A stretch of 64,000 nt of DNA from Clostridia bacterium (GCA_022786605.1 JALFWW010000003.1:1-64000); one strand, 5' to 3'. Shown: positions 31,627-41,054, numbered from the stretch's first letter. Notes: a model not told the origin generated them from the letters alone. A program made the numbers and translations.

Positions 31627-31994
31627 AAGGTTACATCTCCTTCGTGTTTTTCATCTTTTTTGCAGCAGATGGGATGACATTTTCTGCCGCAAGGTCTTGC
31701 AGTGCCTTCACAAAGGTCATAGTCGCCGCCTTTGATCACCAGCACCTTGCCGTCTACCAGGGACTCTGCCACTTTTCGTCTGGCGTCGTTATATACCCCC
31801 TGCACCGTTGTCCGGGCAACGCCCATCTGTGCCGCGCATTCTTCCTGAGTATATCCTGCCAGATCAATGAGCCGCAGGGTTTCGTACTCGTCTACGGTCA
31901 TAATCACCTCACCAGAGCAGCTGCCGTTCAAAGGACCAAATCGACTGCTCTTTGGCATGGCGCAAACCCTTCTGCACTTTCTCGGTCTGGGCAT
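31623..31994 (-). CDS. DUF134 family helix-turn-helix protein
   Basis: MPRPRKCRRVC start and EYETLRLIDLAGYTQEECAAQMGVARTTVQGVYNDARRKVAESL. 4-bp overlap with Mrp. Confidence 0.9.
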   Translation of the reverse strand: MPRPRKCRRVCAMPKSSRFGPLNGSCSGEVIMTVDEYETLRLIDLAGYTQEECAAQMGVARTTVQGVYNDARRKVAESLVDGKVLVIKGGDYDLCEGTARPCGRKCHPICCKKDEKHEGDVTL

Positions 31995-32012
31995 ATGACA
32001 CCTCCTGTTTTC

Positions 32013-32062
32013 GACATATGTTACTTACTACTTCAGTATACTCTGTTTATGACATATGTCAA
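32013..32062 (-). promoter_or_regulatory. DUF134-operon promoter with two GACATATGT(C) operator-like sites
   Basis: -35 TTGACA (32057-32062), -10 TATACT (32035-32040). gacatatgtc at 32051-32060 and gacatatgt at 32013-32021. Confidence 0.65.
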
Positions 32063-32269
32063 TATAATTCCTGCATTTTTTCCAAAACAAATATCACATG
32101 ATTGAGGAGAAGGACTTTTGGTACACATATGTTTTTTCGAAAGAAAAAAATATATTATTTTCAAAAATAAATGTTATTTTAAGCATAATAATTGACGTTT
32201 TATGTGAAAATAATAGTATTTTTAAAAGGATTTCTTCCTATTAAATAGGAGATGATTTTACAAAAAAAA

Positions 32270-32297
32270 GAGAGTCTGAATCTCCATCAGAACTCTC
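32270..32297 (-). terminator. terminator of XDH-family operon (overlaps stop codon of last gene)
   Basis: gagagtctga...tcagaactctc followed by T-run on minus strand. Confidence 0.7.
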
Positions 32298-32868
32298 TCA
32301 AATCTTTTTTCTCATCTATATCATAGAAAGCATTTTCCCGCTCACAGTCAAATACAAACACCTGCTCCGGTGATTCCAGAAGTATTTTTTTGCCGCCCTG
32401 ATCTCCTTCCAGTGAAAGGAGCCTTTTTACATACTTACCGGAAAAAATCGCCGGATTTCCCCACACCTCCTGGTGTGCCATACAGCCCATAGCTTTGCTG
32501 GAACGGAGAAAGCCTTCTATAAACGCCCCCAGATCTTCCCGCCTTAAAAATGGCTGATCTGCCACGGAAAACAGATAAGCAACATCCTCTGCGATGCCCA
32601 GATGCCGGATGGCACAATGAATAGAGGAGGCAATGCCTGTTTCCGCCATAGGATTCCAGACCACTTCCGCCTTCTCTCCTGCCAGTTCCTTCCGAATGGC
32701 TTCATGGGAAGTGACCACCACCAGACGTTCCTGCCGCTCCTCTGCCAACGCCGCCATGCGTTCCAGACTGTAGCGGTAGAGTTTTTTCCCATCGACGGGA
32801 TAGAGCAGTTTATTTTCCCCGAATCGTCTGCTCAATCCCGCCGCCAGTAATATCCAGTGGATTTTCAT
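32287..32868 (-). CDS. nucleotidyltransferase family protein (MobA/MocA-like, molybdenum cofactor)
   Basis: LLAAGLSRRFGENKLLYPVDGKKLY, SVADQPFLRREDL. Last gene of the Mo-hydroxylase operon. Confidence 0.88.
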   Translation of the reverse strand: MKIHWILLAAGLSRRFGENKLLYPVDGKKLYRYSLERMAALAEERQERLVVVTSHEAIRKELAGEKAEVVWNPMAETGIASSIHCAIRHLGIAEDVAYLFSVADQPFLRREDLGAFIEGFLRSSKAMGCMAHQEVWGNPAIFSGKYVKRLLSLEGDQGGKKILLESPEQVFVFDCERENAFYDIDEKKDLREF

Positions 32869-35147
32869 TTATCCATCATGCCCATAGCGATTTTTTCCGG
32901 TGTGATGGGCAGTTCTGTAAAGCGCAGACCTGTTGCGTTATAAATAGCCTGCGCGATGGCAGGTGCCGGTGTATTGATAACGATTTCCCCGATGGATTTC
33001 GCACCAAAAGGACCGGTAGGTTCATAACTGCTGTCAAATTCCACACGCAGTTTGCCCATATCCATACGGGTAGGGATTTTGTACTGCATCAAAGAATTTT
33101 CAGCCAGTTCGCCTTTTTCGTTATAGGTGATATTTTCATGGAGCGCCATACCGATACCCTGTACCAGACCGCCTTCTACCTGTACTCTTGCCAGATTGGG
33201 GTTCACAACAGTACCGCAGTCTACCACTGCCGCAAAGTCCATAAGTTTCACACTGCCTGTTTCCGGGTCAACTTCCACTTCCACAGCGCCAGCCATGAAA
33301 GGCGGAGGAGAAACCGGTGAAGAATGGGCTTCTGTGGCAAAGAGGGCATTTTCCCCTGCGCACATGATGGCATTGCCGATGTCTTTCCGGCTGATGCTGC
33401 TGCCATCTTTCAGGCTGTATACTTTTTCCCCGTCAAATTCCACATCATCTACGGAGCAGCCCAGTTTTTCCGCGCCATATGCTTTCATTTTGTCCACCAG
33501 TGTCTGGCAGGCTTTTACAGTCGCCATACCTGTTACATAAGTGGTGCTGGATGCGTAAGAACCGCTGTCATAAGGAGAAACGTCTGTATCAACGCCATAC
33601 ACGATGATGTCATCCACAGAGCAGTCCAGACAATCCGCTGCCATCTGAGACAAAATGGTATCACAGCCGGTACCCATATCAGAAGCACCAATGGTCAGAG
33701 CATAGAAACCATCGTCGTTGATTTTGATGGAAACGGAACCAGTGTCCACACTGGGGATACCGGAACCCTGCATTGCCATCGCGATACCAACGCCACGGAT
33801 TTTGCCGTCAGGCATGACACGTCTGGGATATTTTTCTTTCCAGCCGATCATTTCCGCTGTTCTTTCCAGACAACGATCCAGCGTACAGCTGGTGGCTGTT
33901 TCACCGTAATAGCCGTGCATTACGTCGCCTTCTCTGGTCAGGTTCATTTCACGCAGTGCCACAGGGTCCATATCCAGCTTCACTGCCAGTTCATTGATGG
34001 CAGATTCCACCGCGAAAATACCCTGTGTTGCGCCGTAACCACGGTAGGCACCTGCGGACATTTTGTTGGTATAAACAACATCGTACTGGAAACGGAATGC
34101 TTCCGCCTTGCTGTAAAGAGGAATGGATTTATGACCAGACAGACCAACTGTCGTAGGACCATGTTCCCCAAATGCACCTGTATTGGACAGTGTTTTCACT
34201 TCGATGCCACGGATATGACCATCTTTGTTGGCACCGATGCGCACTTTGATTTCCATTTCATGTCTGGGAGAAGAAGCGATAAGGCTTTCTTCTCTGGTAT
34301 AAATGATTTTCGCAGGTCTGCCTGTTTTCAGTGTGACGATAGCAGGATATACCTCCGCTACAACAGTCTGTTTCGCGCCGAAACCGCCGCCGATTCTGGG
34401 TTTAATGACACGAATCTTGGACTTAGGAATATCCAGCGCGTTAGACAGGATACGGCGTACATGGAAAGGCACCTGTGTGGAGCTGATGATATTCAGTCTG
34501 CCGTAAGTATCCATCTGAGTATAAGTACGGAAGGTTTCCATCATGGTCTGCTGTACGGCTTTTGTGTGGTAAGTGTTTTCCACAACCACATCACTTTCCG
34601 CAATGACTTTATCCACATCGCCATGTTCTTCCAAACCGCTTGCACACAGATTGCGCTTGTTGTCCGCGCCTACAGGGCAAAGTGCCTGCCAGTTATCTTC
34701 GGGATGCACCAGAATGGGATTATCCTTTGCTTCGTGGAAATCCAGCACAGGTTCCAGTACATTGTATTTTACTTTAATAACTTTCATTGCCTGATCTACA
34801 GCTTTTTCTGTTTCCCCTGCCACAATGGCAACGGCATCCCCAACGAAACGGACACGCTTGTCCAGAATCAGTCTGTCATAGGGGCTGGGTTCAGGATATG
34901 TCTGCCCTGCCATGGTGAAACGCTTCTGAGGCACGTCTTCATAAGTCAGAACGCAAACGATACCGGGCAGTTTTTCAGCGATATCTTTTTTGATTTCCAG
35001 AATTTCCGCATGGGCATGGGGGCTGCGCAGCACCTTTACCACCAGACAATCCTTGGGCGCAATATCATCGGTGTAAACAGGTTTGCCTGTTACCAATGCC
35101 ATGGCGTCTTTTTTCCGAATGGGCTGATTTACATATTTCATTCTCAT
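32865..35147 (-). CDS. xanthine dehydrogenase family protein, molybdopterin-binding subunit
   Basis: GGGFGAKQ, SAGAYRGYGATQGIFAVES, GAKSIGEIVINTPAPAI (Mo-proximal Glu). Confidence 0.95.
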   Translation of the reverse strand: MRMKYVNQPIRKKDAMALVTGKPVYTDDIAPKDCLVVKVLRSPHAHAEILEIKKDIAEKLPGIVCVLTYEDVPQKRFTMAGQTYPEPSPYDRLILDKRVRFVGDAVAIVAGETEKAVDQAMKVIKVKYNVLEPVLDFHEAKDNPILVHPEDNWQALCPVGADNKRNLCASGLEEHGDVDKVIAESDVVVENTYHTKAVQQTMMETFRTYTQMDTYGRLNIISSTQVPFHVRRILSNALDIPKSKIRVIKPRIGGGFGAKQTVVAEVYPAIVTLKTGRPAKIIYTREESLIASSPRHEMEIKVRIGANKDGHIRGIEVKTLSNTGAFGEHGPTTVGLSGHKSIPLYSKAEAFRFQYDVVYTNKMSAGAYRGYGATQGIFAVESAINELAVKLDMDPVALREMNLTREGDVMHGYYGETATSCTLDRCLERTAEMIGWKEKYPRRVMPDGKIRGVGIAMAMQGSGIPSVDTGSVSIKINDDGFYALTIGASDMGTGCDTILSQMAADCLDCSVDDIIVYGVDTDVSPYDSGSYASSTTYVTGMATVKACQTLVDKMKAYGAEKLGCSVDDVEFDGEKVYSLKDGSSISRKDIGNAIMCAGENALFATEAHSSPVSPPPFMAGAVEVEVDPETGSVKLMDFAAVVDCGTVVNPNLARVQVEGGLVQGIGMALHENITYNEKGELAENSLMQYKIPTRMDMGKLRVEFDSSYEPTGPFGAKSIGEIVINTPAPAIAQAIYNATGLRFTELPITPEKIAMGMMDK

Positions 35148-35608
35148 TTCGCCCCTTTCTTGTAATCCAGATAGGCATGAATGGCACGGAGCTGACCTTC
35201 ATAGCCGGAACAACGGCAAAGGTTACCGGAAAGGTATTCCCGAATTTCATCATCTGTGGGGTCATCCATTTCCTTGCACATTGCCAGTACATTCATAATA
35301 AAGCCGGGGCTGCAGTAACCGCACTGTTCTGCCCCCTGATCTGCCAGAAACGCGCCGAATTCTTCCGCTTCTGCCTGACAGCCTTCCATGGTCACCACTT
35401 CATGACCGTCTGCGCGAGCCGCCAGTGTGGAGCAGGACAAAACAGGCTTGCCATCCATGAGAACGGTACACAGACCGCAGTTGGATGTTTCGCAGCCTCT
35501 TTTGACGCTGTAACAGCCGTGGTCTCTGACAAAATCCAGCAGAGCCATATCCGGTGCCACTTCAGCAGTCACATTTTTTCCATTGAGTTTTAAAGTAATC
35601 TGCATCAT
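35144..35608 (-). CDS. (2Fe-2S)-binding protein, xanthine dehydrogenase small subunit type
   Basis: GCETSNCGLCTVLMDGK and CGYCSPGFIM...CRCSGYEG 2Fe-2S motifs. Start at MMQITL. Confidence 0.95.
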   Translation of the reverse strand: MMQITLKLNGKNVTAEVAPDMALLDFVRDHGCYSVKRGCETSNCGLCTVLMDGKPVLSCSTLAARADGHEVVTMEGCQAEAEEFGAFLADQGAEQCGYCSPGFIMNVLAMCKEMDDPTDDEIREYLSGNLCRCSGYEGQLRAIHAYLDYKKGAK

Positions 35609-36402
35609 TTGTCCCCTCCCATGAGCTGTTTCAGTCCTCTTTTCACCAGAACGCCTGCCACATGTCTGCGGTATGCGCCGCTGCATCTGGTATTGTCGGC
35701 AAAGTCCATGCTGTTTTGCACTTTGGACGCAAAAGCCGCCATATCTTCCGCTGTCACTTCCGCTTTCGCCAAAATGCCTTCGCTGTCACGAACCACAACA
35801 GGCTGACAAGGTCTTGCGCCAATGACCGCGTAATACCCTTCCGCGTCCTTTGTCACTGCGCAGGATACCACAGGAAAGTCTGTTTCTGTGTTTCTCTGAG
35901 ACAGATAGACCGTTTCCAGCGGTGTCTTTTTGATAATGACACGCACCAGAATGTCATTATCTTTTTTCATTTTCGCAAAATCCGCCAAAGACATTCTGCC
36001 CTGTTTATACAGTTCCACGTCGCAGTCCAGACCCAGCAGACAGCAGAGGATATCGGAAAAACCGAATCTGCCGTAAATGCTGCCGCCGACTGTTGCACAG
36101 TTACGCATCTGCACCCCTACAATGTGGCGCAGGCTTTCTTTCACCGCACCTTTTGTGTAAGCGTCAATGCCTTTGTGGGTTTCCAACTGACGCAGGGAAA
36201 CCATACAGCCCACAGAAAATTCCTTTTCATCCTCTGTAATTTCATCCAGACCCAAGCCGGACAGATCAATGGCTGTCTGGATATTCTTTCTGCCCAGACG
36301 CAGCCATACGCCGCCGCCAAATACCACGTTTGCCTTTTTCTGATTCAATTCGTATGCTTCTTCCAGACTGGAAACTTTCACATACTCCCGAATGGTAAAC
36401 AT
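35605..36402 (-). CDS. xanthine dehydrogenase FAD-binding subunit family protein
   Basis: VVFGGGVWLRLG, NCATVGGSIYGRFGFSDILC. Start at MFTIREYV, preceded by GGAGG. Confidence 0.92.
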   Translation of the reverse strand: MFTIREYVKVSSLEEAYELNQKKANVVFGGGVWLRLGRKNIQTAIDLSGLGLDEITEDEKEFSVGCMVSLRQLETHKGIDAYTKGAVKESLRHIVGVQMRNCATVGGSIYGRFGFSDILCCLLGLDCDVELYKQGRMSLADFAKMKKDNDILVRVIIKKTPLETVYLSQRNTETDFPVVSCAVTKDAEGYYAVIGARPCQPVVVRDSEGILAKAEVTAEDMAAFASKVQNSMDFADNTRCSGAYRRHVAGVLVKRGLKQLMGGDK

Positions 36403-36508
36403 GTTGTTCCTCCTTCCACATTCCTTCATGTATCTTTTCCGGCAAATCACCCTGTTTTTGCCGTTTTTCTCATTTTTCCGCTTTTTATGCAAAAAAGCAC
36501 CATTGCTT

Positions 36509-36537
36509 AGTATATCATCCAAAGATAGCCGCCGCAA
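36509..36537 (-). promoter_or_regulatory. XDH operon promoter (TTGCGG-N17-TATACT)
   Basis: Minus strand TTGCGG CGGCTATCTTTGGATGA TATACT. Confidence 0.55.
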
Positions 36538-36616
36538 TGCTTTTTTACGGAAAATCTTCTTCTTTTATGATACCATATTCTTCGCAAAAAAACAGACCTT
36601 GTTTGCATTTCCATAC

Positions 36617-36830
36617 AAAAAGGAGTGTGTTTTCGGGGCATCTTCTGAAGAAAACAAAGAAAGCTGAAATCCTTATGATATACTGAGGATTCCAGCTTTC
36701 TTATCTTTGCCGAGATTTTATTAGATAGTTTTCTTCCAAAGACTGTCGTCACAATTCCCCTTAAGAAATCAAGGAAAAGAAAACCTAATGTTTTCTTAAA
36801 GGGAAGTTGCTTTTCAAACACACTCCTTTT
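36617..36830. repeat. dispersed intergenic repeat, copy C (full-length, inverted-repeat ends)
   Basis: 15-bp perfect inverted repeat aaaaggagtgtgttt (36618-36632) / aaacacactcctttt (36816-36830) enclosing the shared ggggcatcttc, hairpin and tail modules. Confidence 0.8.
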
Positions 36831-36833
36831 GGC

Positions 36834-38738
36834 TTATTCCAGTTCGAACGCCCCTGTATAAAGCTGATAATATTTGCCTTTTTCCGCAATCAAATCTTCG
36901 TGGGTACCACGTTCGATGATGCGTCCCTGTTCCAGAACCATGATCACATTGGAGTTCTGAACCGTAGACAGGCGGTGTGCAATGACAAATACGGTTCTGC
37001 CTTGCATGAGGGCATCCATACCTCTCTGTACAATGGCTTCTGTACGGGTATCAATGGAGGATGTGGCTTCATCCAGAATCATAACAGGAGGGTCTGCCAC
37101 CGCCGCACGGGCAATGGAAATGAGCTGCCGCTGCCCTTGAGACAGACCGGAGCCATCACCGGAAAGGACAGTATTATATCCATCGGGTAGCATACGGATG
37201 AAGCTGTCAGCATTGGCAAGTTTTGCCGCCGCAATACATTCCTCATCGGTAGCGTCCAGTTTCCCGTAGCGGATATTATCCATAACGGTGCCTGTAAACA
37301 AATTCACATCCTGCAATACGATCCCCAAGGAATGACGTAGGTCTTCTTTTTTGATTTTATTGATATTGATGCCGTCGTAACGGATTTTACCATCGGCAAT
37401 ATCATAAAAACGGTTGATGAGGTTGGTAATGGTGGTCTTGCCAGCACCTGTCGCGCCAACGAAAGCCACTTTCTGACCGGGTTCGGCATACAGGGTAATG
37501 TTATGCAGGACGATTTTTTCTTCGGTGTAACCAAAGTCCACATCAAAGAACCGTACATCCCCTGTGAGTCGGGTATATGTGATGGTCCCATCTTCATGAG
37601 GCTGTTTCCATGCCCACAGACCCGTATGTTCTTTGCATTCCGCCAATTGACCGTTGTCATCGTATTTTGCGTTGACCAGTGTCACATAACCCTCATCGGC
37701 TTCTTCTTCCTCATCCAGCAATTCAAAAATCCGTTTCGCGCCCGCCAATGCCATTACCACAGAGTTGATCTGCTGAGAAACCTGGCTGATGGGAGCGGAA
37801 AAGCTCTTGGACAGCTGCAGGAAAGAAGCGATGGCGCCCAATGTCAGACCGCCGATGCCGTTGACTGCCAAAGCGCCGCCTACGATGGCAATGAGGATAT
37901 ACTGCAAGTTCCCCAAGTTCATCATGATGGGCATGAGGATATTGGCATACTGGTTGGCTTTGGTAGCGTTTTCGCACAGCGCGTTATTTTTCTCACGGAA
38001 AACTGCTTTGGCTTTTTCTTCGTGACAGAAAACTTTGACCACTTTCTGTCCATTGATCATTTCTTCAATATAACCGTTCACATCGCCCAGTGTTTCCTGC
38101 TGTTTGATGAAGTATTTCCCACTGTGGCTGGCAATGAATTTGAAGACCTTCATAATGAAGAACACCACAACTGCCACCAGAATGGTCAGATACACACTGG
38201 TATAAAGCATGGCGCAGACAACTGCCACAATGGTCACGATAGAAGAAAACATCTGGGGCACACTCATGGAAAGCATCTGCCGCAGGGTATCCGTATCGTT
38301 GGTGTAACGGCTCATAATATCCCCATGGGTATGGGTATCAAAGTACCGGATGGGCAGACGCTGCATGTGGGAAAACATCTGGTCACGGATTTTTTTCAAA
38401 ATGCCTTGGGAAATAGAAACCATGGTGCGGTTGTAAAAGAGGGTCGCAAAAATACCAATCAGATAAATACAGCCCATGGTCAGCACCGCCCGAAACAGTC
38501 CCGCAAAATCAGGAGAGGCCGCTTGCAGCAAGGGCGTGATATAATCGTCGATAACTACCTGCAGAAACAGGGAGCCTGCCACACCTGCCACAGCACTGAT
38601 CAGAATGCAGATCAAAACGAATGTAAACCGCATTTTATACTCCTTCAGATATTGAAGCAGACGATTCATGGTGACTTTGTCCATTTTTGCCCGACCCATG
38701 GGTACGCCACGTCCGGGTCCTCTCATGTGTCCACTCAT
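36834..38738 (-). CDS. ABC exporter, fused permease/ATPase (heterodimer partner)
   Basis: GATGAGKTTI, LSQGQRQLISIARA, MILDEATSSID. Confidence 0.95.
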   Translation of the reverse strand: MSGHMRGPGRGVPMGRAKMDKVTMNRLLQYLKEYKMRFTFVLICILISAVAGVAGSLFLQVVIDDYITPLLQAASPDFAGLFRAVLTMGCIYLIGIFATLFYNRTMVSISQGILKKIRDQMFSHMQRLPIRYFDTHTHGDIMSRYTNDTDTLRQMLSMSVPQMFSSIVTIVAVVCAMLYTSVYLTILVAVVVFFIMKVFKFIASHSGKYFIKQQETLGDVNGYIEEMINGQKVVKVFCHEEKAKAVFREKNNALCENATKANQYANILMPIMMNLGNLQYILIAIVGGALAVNGIGGLTLGAIASFLQLSKSFSAPISQVSQQINSVVMALAGAKRIFELLDEEEEADEGYVTLVNAKYDDNGQLAECKEHTGLWAWKQPHEDGTITYTRLTGDVRFFDVDFGYTEEKIVLHNITLYAEPGQKVAFVGATGAGKTTITNLINRFYDIADGKIRYDGININKIKKEDLRHSLGIVLQDVNLFTGTVMDNIRYGKLDATDEECIAAAKLANADSFIRMLPDGYNTVLSGDGSGLSQGQRQLISIARAAVADPPVMILDEATSSIDTRTEAIVQRGMDALMQGRTVFVIAHRLSTVQNSNVIMVLEQGRIIERGTHEDLIAEKGKYYQLYTGAFELE

Positions 38739-40483
38739 TCTTCCAGTCCCCCTTTCCGCTGTGATTCATATACTTCGCCATAGATTGCGTTATTGGCAAG
38801 GAGTTCCTCATGGGTGCCCATGCCATTGATCCTGCCGTCATCCAGTACCAAAATCAAGTCCGCGTCTTCTACGGAAGAAATACGCTGGGCAATGATGATC
38901 TTTGTGGTGTTCGGGATTTCTTCCCGGAATGCCATACGGATGAGGGCATCTGTTTTGGTATCTACGGCACTGGTGGAATCGTCCAGAATGAGGATTTTCG
39001 GTTTTTTCAGCAATGCTCTGGCAATGCAAAGACGCTGTTTCTGCCCACCGGAAACATTGGTACCCCCCTGTTCGATATAAGTATCATAGCCATCAGGGAA
39101 GGTCTGGATGAATTCATCCGCCTGTGCCAATTTGCAGACATGACGCATTTCCTCGTCAGTAGCGTCCTCTTTCCCCCAACGCAGGTTGTCTTTGATGGTA
39201 CCGGAGAAAAGCACGTTTTTCTGTAATACCATGGCAACTTCTTCTCTCAGGGATTCGATGTCGTATTCTCTGACATCTCTGCCGCCCACTTTCACAATGC
39301 CCTCTGTAGCGTCATACAGACGGGGAATGAGCTGTACCAATGTACTCTTGGAACTGCCTGTACCGCCGATGATACCCACTGTCGCGCCGGAAGGGATTTT
39401 CAGACTTACGTTATCCAGACAAAGTTTGTCAGCGTTTTTGCCATAAGCGAAATTGACATGTTCAAATTCGATGCTGCCATCTTTGACTTCATAAATAGGA
39501 TTTTCTGGATTATGCAGGTCGCTTTTTTCGTCCAGGATTTCTTCCGCTCTTTCCATCGACGCGTACGAAATGGTGATCATAACGAATACCATGGAAAACA
39601 TCATCAAACTCATCAAAATCTGCATGGTGTAAGAGAACATACTGGTCAAATCCCCTGTGGTCATGCCAACAGCAGGGTTATTGCCGGAAGCCACAATGAG
39701 TTTTGCCCCCAGCCAGGAGATCAGCAGCATACAGCCATAGGCACAGAACTGCATCAAAGGGGCGTTGAACGCCAATATTTTCTCCGCCTTGGAAAAATCC
39801 TGATAAATATCTTGGGATACAGAACAGAATTTTTCTGTTTCATGGTCTTCACGCACAAAAGATTTCACAACACGGATGCCGTGAAGGTTTTCCTGCACCA
39901 CGTTGTTCAGTTTATCATATGTGCGGAATACCCGCTCAAATATCCGCTTTGCGTTGGAAATAATGAATACCAGACCAACTGCCAAAATAGGAATGGCAAT
40001 GACGAATATAGGCGCCAGTTCAGAATTGATCTGAAACGCCATAAATAACGCGAAAATCAACATGATGGGACAGCGTACCGCTACACGGATGGACATCATA
40101 TAAGCATTCTGGATATTGGTGATGTCCGTTGTCAAACGTGTGACAATGCTTGCGGTGGAGAACTTATCGATGTTGGAGAAAGAATATTCCTGTACTTTGT
40201 TATACATATCTTCCCGCAGGTTTTTAGCGAAGCCCGCCGATGCCACCGCCGCGTATTTCCCAGACAGCGCGCCTAATGTCAGAGAAAGGATACAACAGAT
40301 GACCAACGCCAAGCCCATTTGTAAGATGTACTGCATATTGCCTGCCTCGATCCCAAAGTCAATGAGTTTTGCCATCAACATGGGAATGATGACTTCCAAA
40401 ATAACCTCACCGGTTACAAACAGTGGCGCCAGCAAGGAACTGGTTTTATATTCCCTGACGCTGCGAAGCAACTTTCTTATCAT
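38735..40483 (-). CDS. ABC exporter, fused permease/ATPase (heterodimer partner)
   Basis: GGTGSSKSTLV, VSGGQKQRLCIARAL, LILDDSTSAVDT (degenerate catalytic Glu to Asp, typical of asymmetric heterodimers). Start at MIRKLL. Confidence 0.95.
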   Translation of the reverse strand: MIRKLLRSVREYKTSSLLAPLFVTGEVILEVIIPMLMAKLIDFGIEAGNMQYILQMGLALVICCILSLTLGALSGKYAAVASAGFAKNLREDMYNKVQEYSFSNIDKFSTASIVTRLTTDITNIQNAYMMSIRVAVRCPIMLIFALFMAFQINSELAPIFVIAIPILAVGLVFIISNAKRIFERVFRTYDKLNNVVQENLHGIRVVKSFVREDHETEKFCSVSQDIYQDFSKAEKILAFNAPLMQFCAYGCMLLISWLGAKLIVASGNNPAVGMTTGDLTSMFSYTMQILMSLMMFSMVFVMITISYASMERAEEILDEKSDLHNPENPIYEVKDGSIEFEHVNFAYGKNADKLCLDNVSLKIPSGATVGIIGGTGSSKSTLVQLIPRLYDATEGIVKVGGRDVREYDIESLREEVAMVLQKNVLFSGTIKDNLRWGKEDATDEEMRHVCKLAQADEFIQTFPDGYDTYIEQGGTNVSGGQKQRLCIARALLKKPKILILDDSTSAVDTKTDALIRMAFREEIPNTTKIIIAQRISSVEDADLILVLDDGRINGMGTHEELLANNAIYGEVYESQRKGGLEE

Positions 40484-40537
40484 TCCGAAACCTCCTTTTT
40501 GTTCGAAAGCACACAAAAATGCTGAAAAAAATCTAAT

Positions 40538-40975
40538 TTAATCCACTTCTTCCATATTATGCTCCAGTTTCATCAAAAGACGCCGCAATGTTTCCGTTTC
40601 TTCCTCCGAAAAATTCCGAAACAATTTTTCTTCCAGCACTTTTACATTCCCTACGGCTGCCTCATGGATTTTACGTCCATAGTCTGTCAAAACGATCTGC
40701 TTCAAGCGGGCATCATCATGAACAGGCAGACGCGCAATCATGCCTTTTTCCTCCATCAAACGCAGCACCTTGGAAACGGTGGAACGACGCACAAAAAAAT
40801 GGTTTTCCAAATCCCGCTGATAGACAGGTTCTGTATGATGTATCAAATATTCAATGACAATCATATTATGCCCGGAAACCGGTACCTGCAATTGCTCCGT
40901 ATTCATCGCGTCCAGTTCACGAAAAAACAGATTGATTACTTTTTTCATCATCAATATGGGTTCCTTATTCTGCAT
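40538..40975 (-). CDS. MarR family transcriptional regulator
   Basis: Winged-helix region HTEPVYQRDLENHFFVRRSTVSKVLRLMEEKGMIARLPVHDDARLKQIVLTDYG. AGGGAG precedes MQNKEP. Confidence 0.9.
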   Translation of the reverse strand: MQNKEPILMMKKVINLFFRELDAMNTEQLQVPVSGHNMIVIEYLIHHTEPVYQRDLENHFFVRRSTVSKVLRLMEEKGMIARLPVHDDARLKQIVLTDYGRKIHEAAVGNVKVLEEKLFRNFSEEETETLRRLLMKLEHNMEEVD

Positions 40976-41025
40976 GATCTTTTCTCCCTCACTTTTGTTA
41001 GCCATCGAACTGTTTTACAGGAAAC

Positions 41026-41054
41026 ATTATAGATAGTTCCATAAAAAATGTCAA
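41026..41054 (-). promoter_or_regulatory. consensus sigma-A promoter (TTGACA-N17-TATAAT) of MarR-ABC operon with inverted repeat
   Basis: TTGACA TTTTTTATGGAACTATC TATAAT. GGAAC...GTTTCC inverted repeat (41020-41040) overlaps the -10. Confidence 0.8.

Noticed and set aside
32160-32260. AT-rich intergenic stretch with plus-strand TTGACG-N17-AGTATT, suspected small RNA promoter
   Set aside because: Weak -10, high AT background, and the following hairpin is better explained as the minus-strand terminator of the Mo-hydroxylase operon.
33324-35165. 613-aa plus-strand ORF antisense to the Mo-hydroxylase large subunit
   Set aside because: It lies entirely opposite a clear XDH-family gene. Long antisense ORFs arise from codon bias here; its Cys/His/Phe-rich translation lacks domain motifs.
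36507-36821. 104-aa minus-strand ORF covering repeat copy C (MFEKQLPFKKTLGFLFLDFLRG...)
   Set aside because: A similar peptide frame is open in copy B, but copy D has a frameshift and stops and conservation includes the palindromic stem, so a non-coding repeat is the better explanation.
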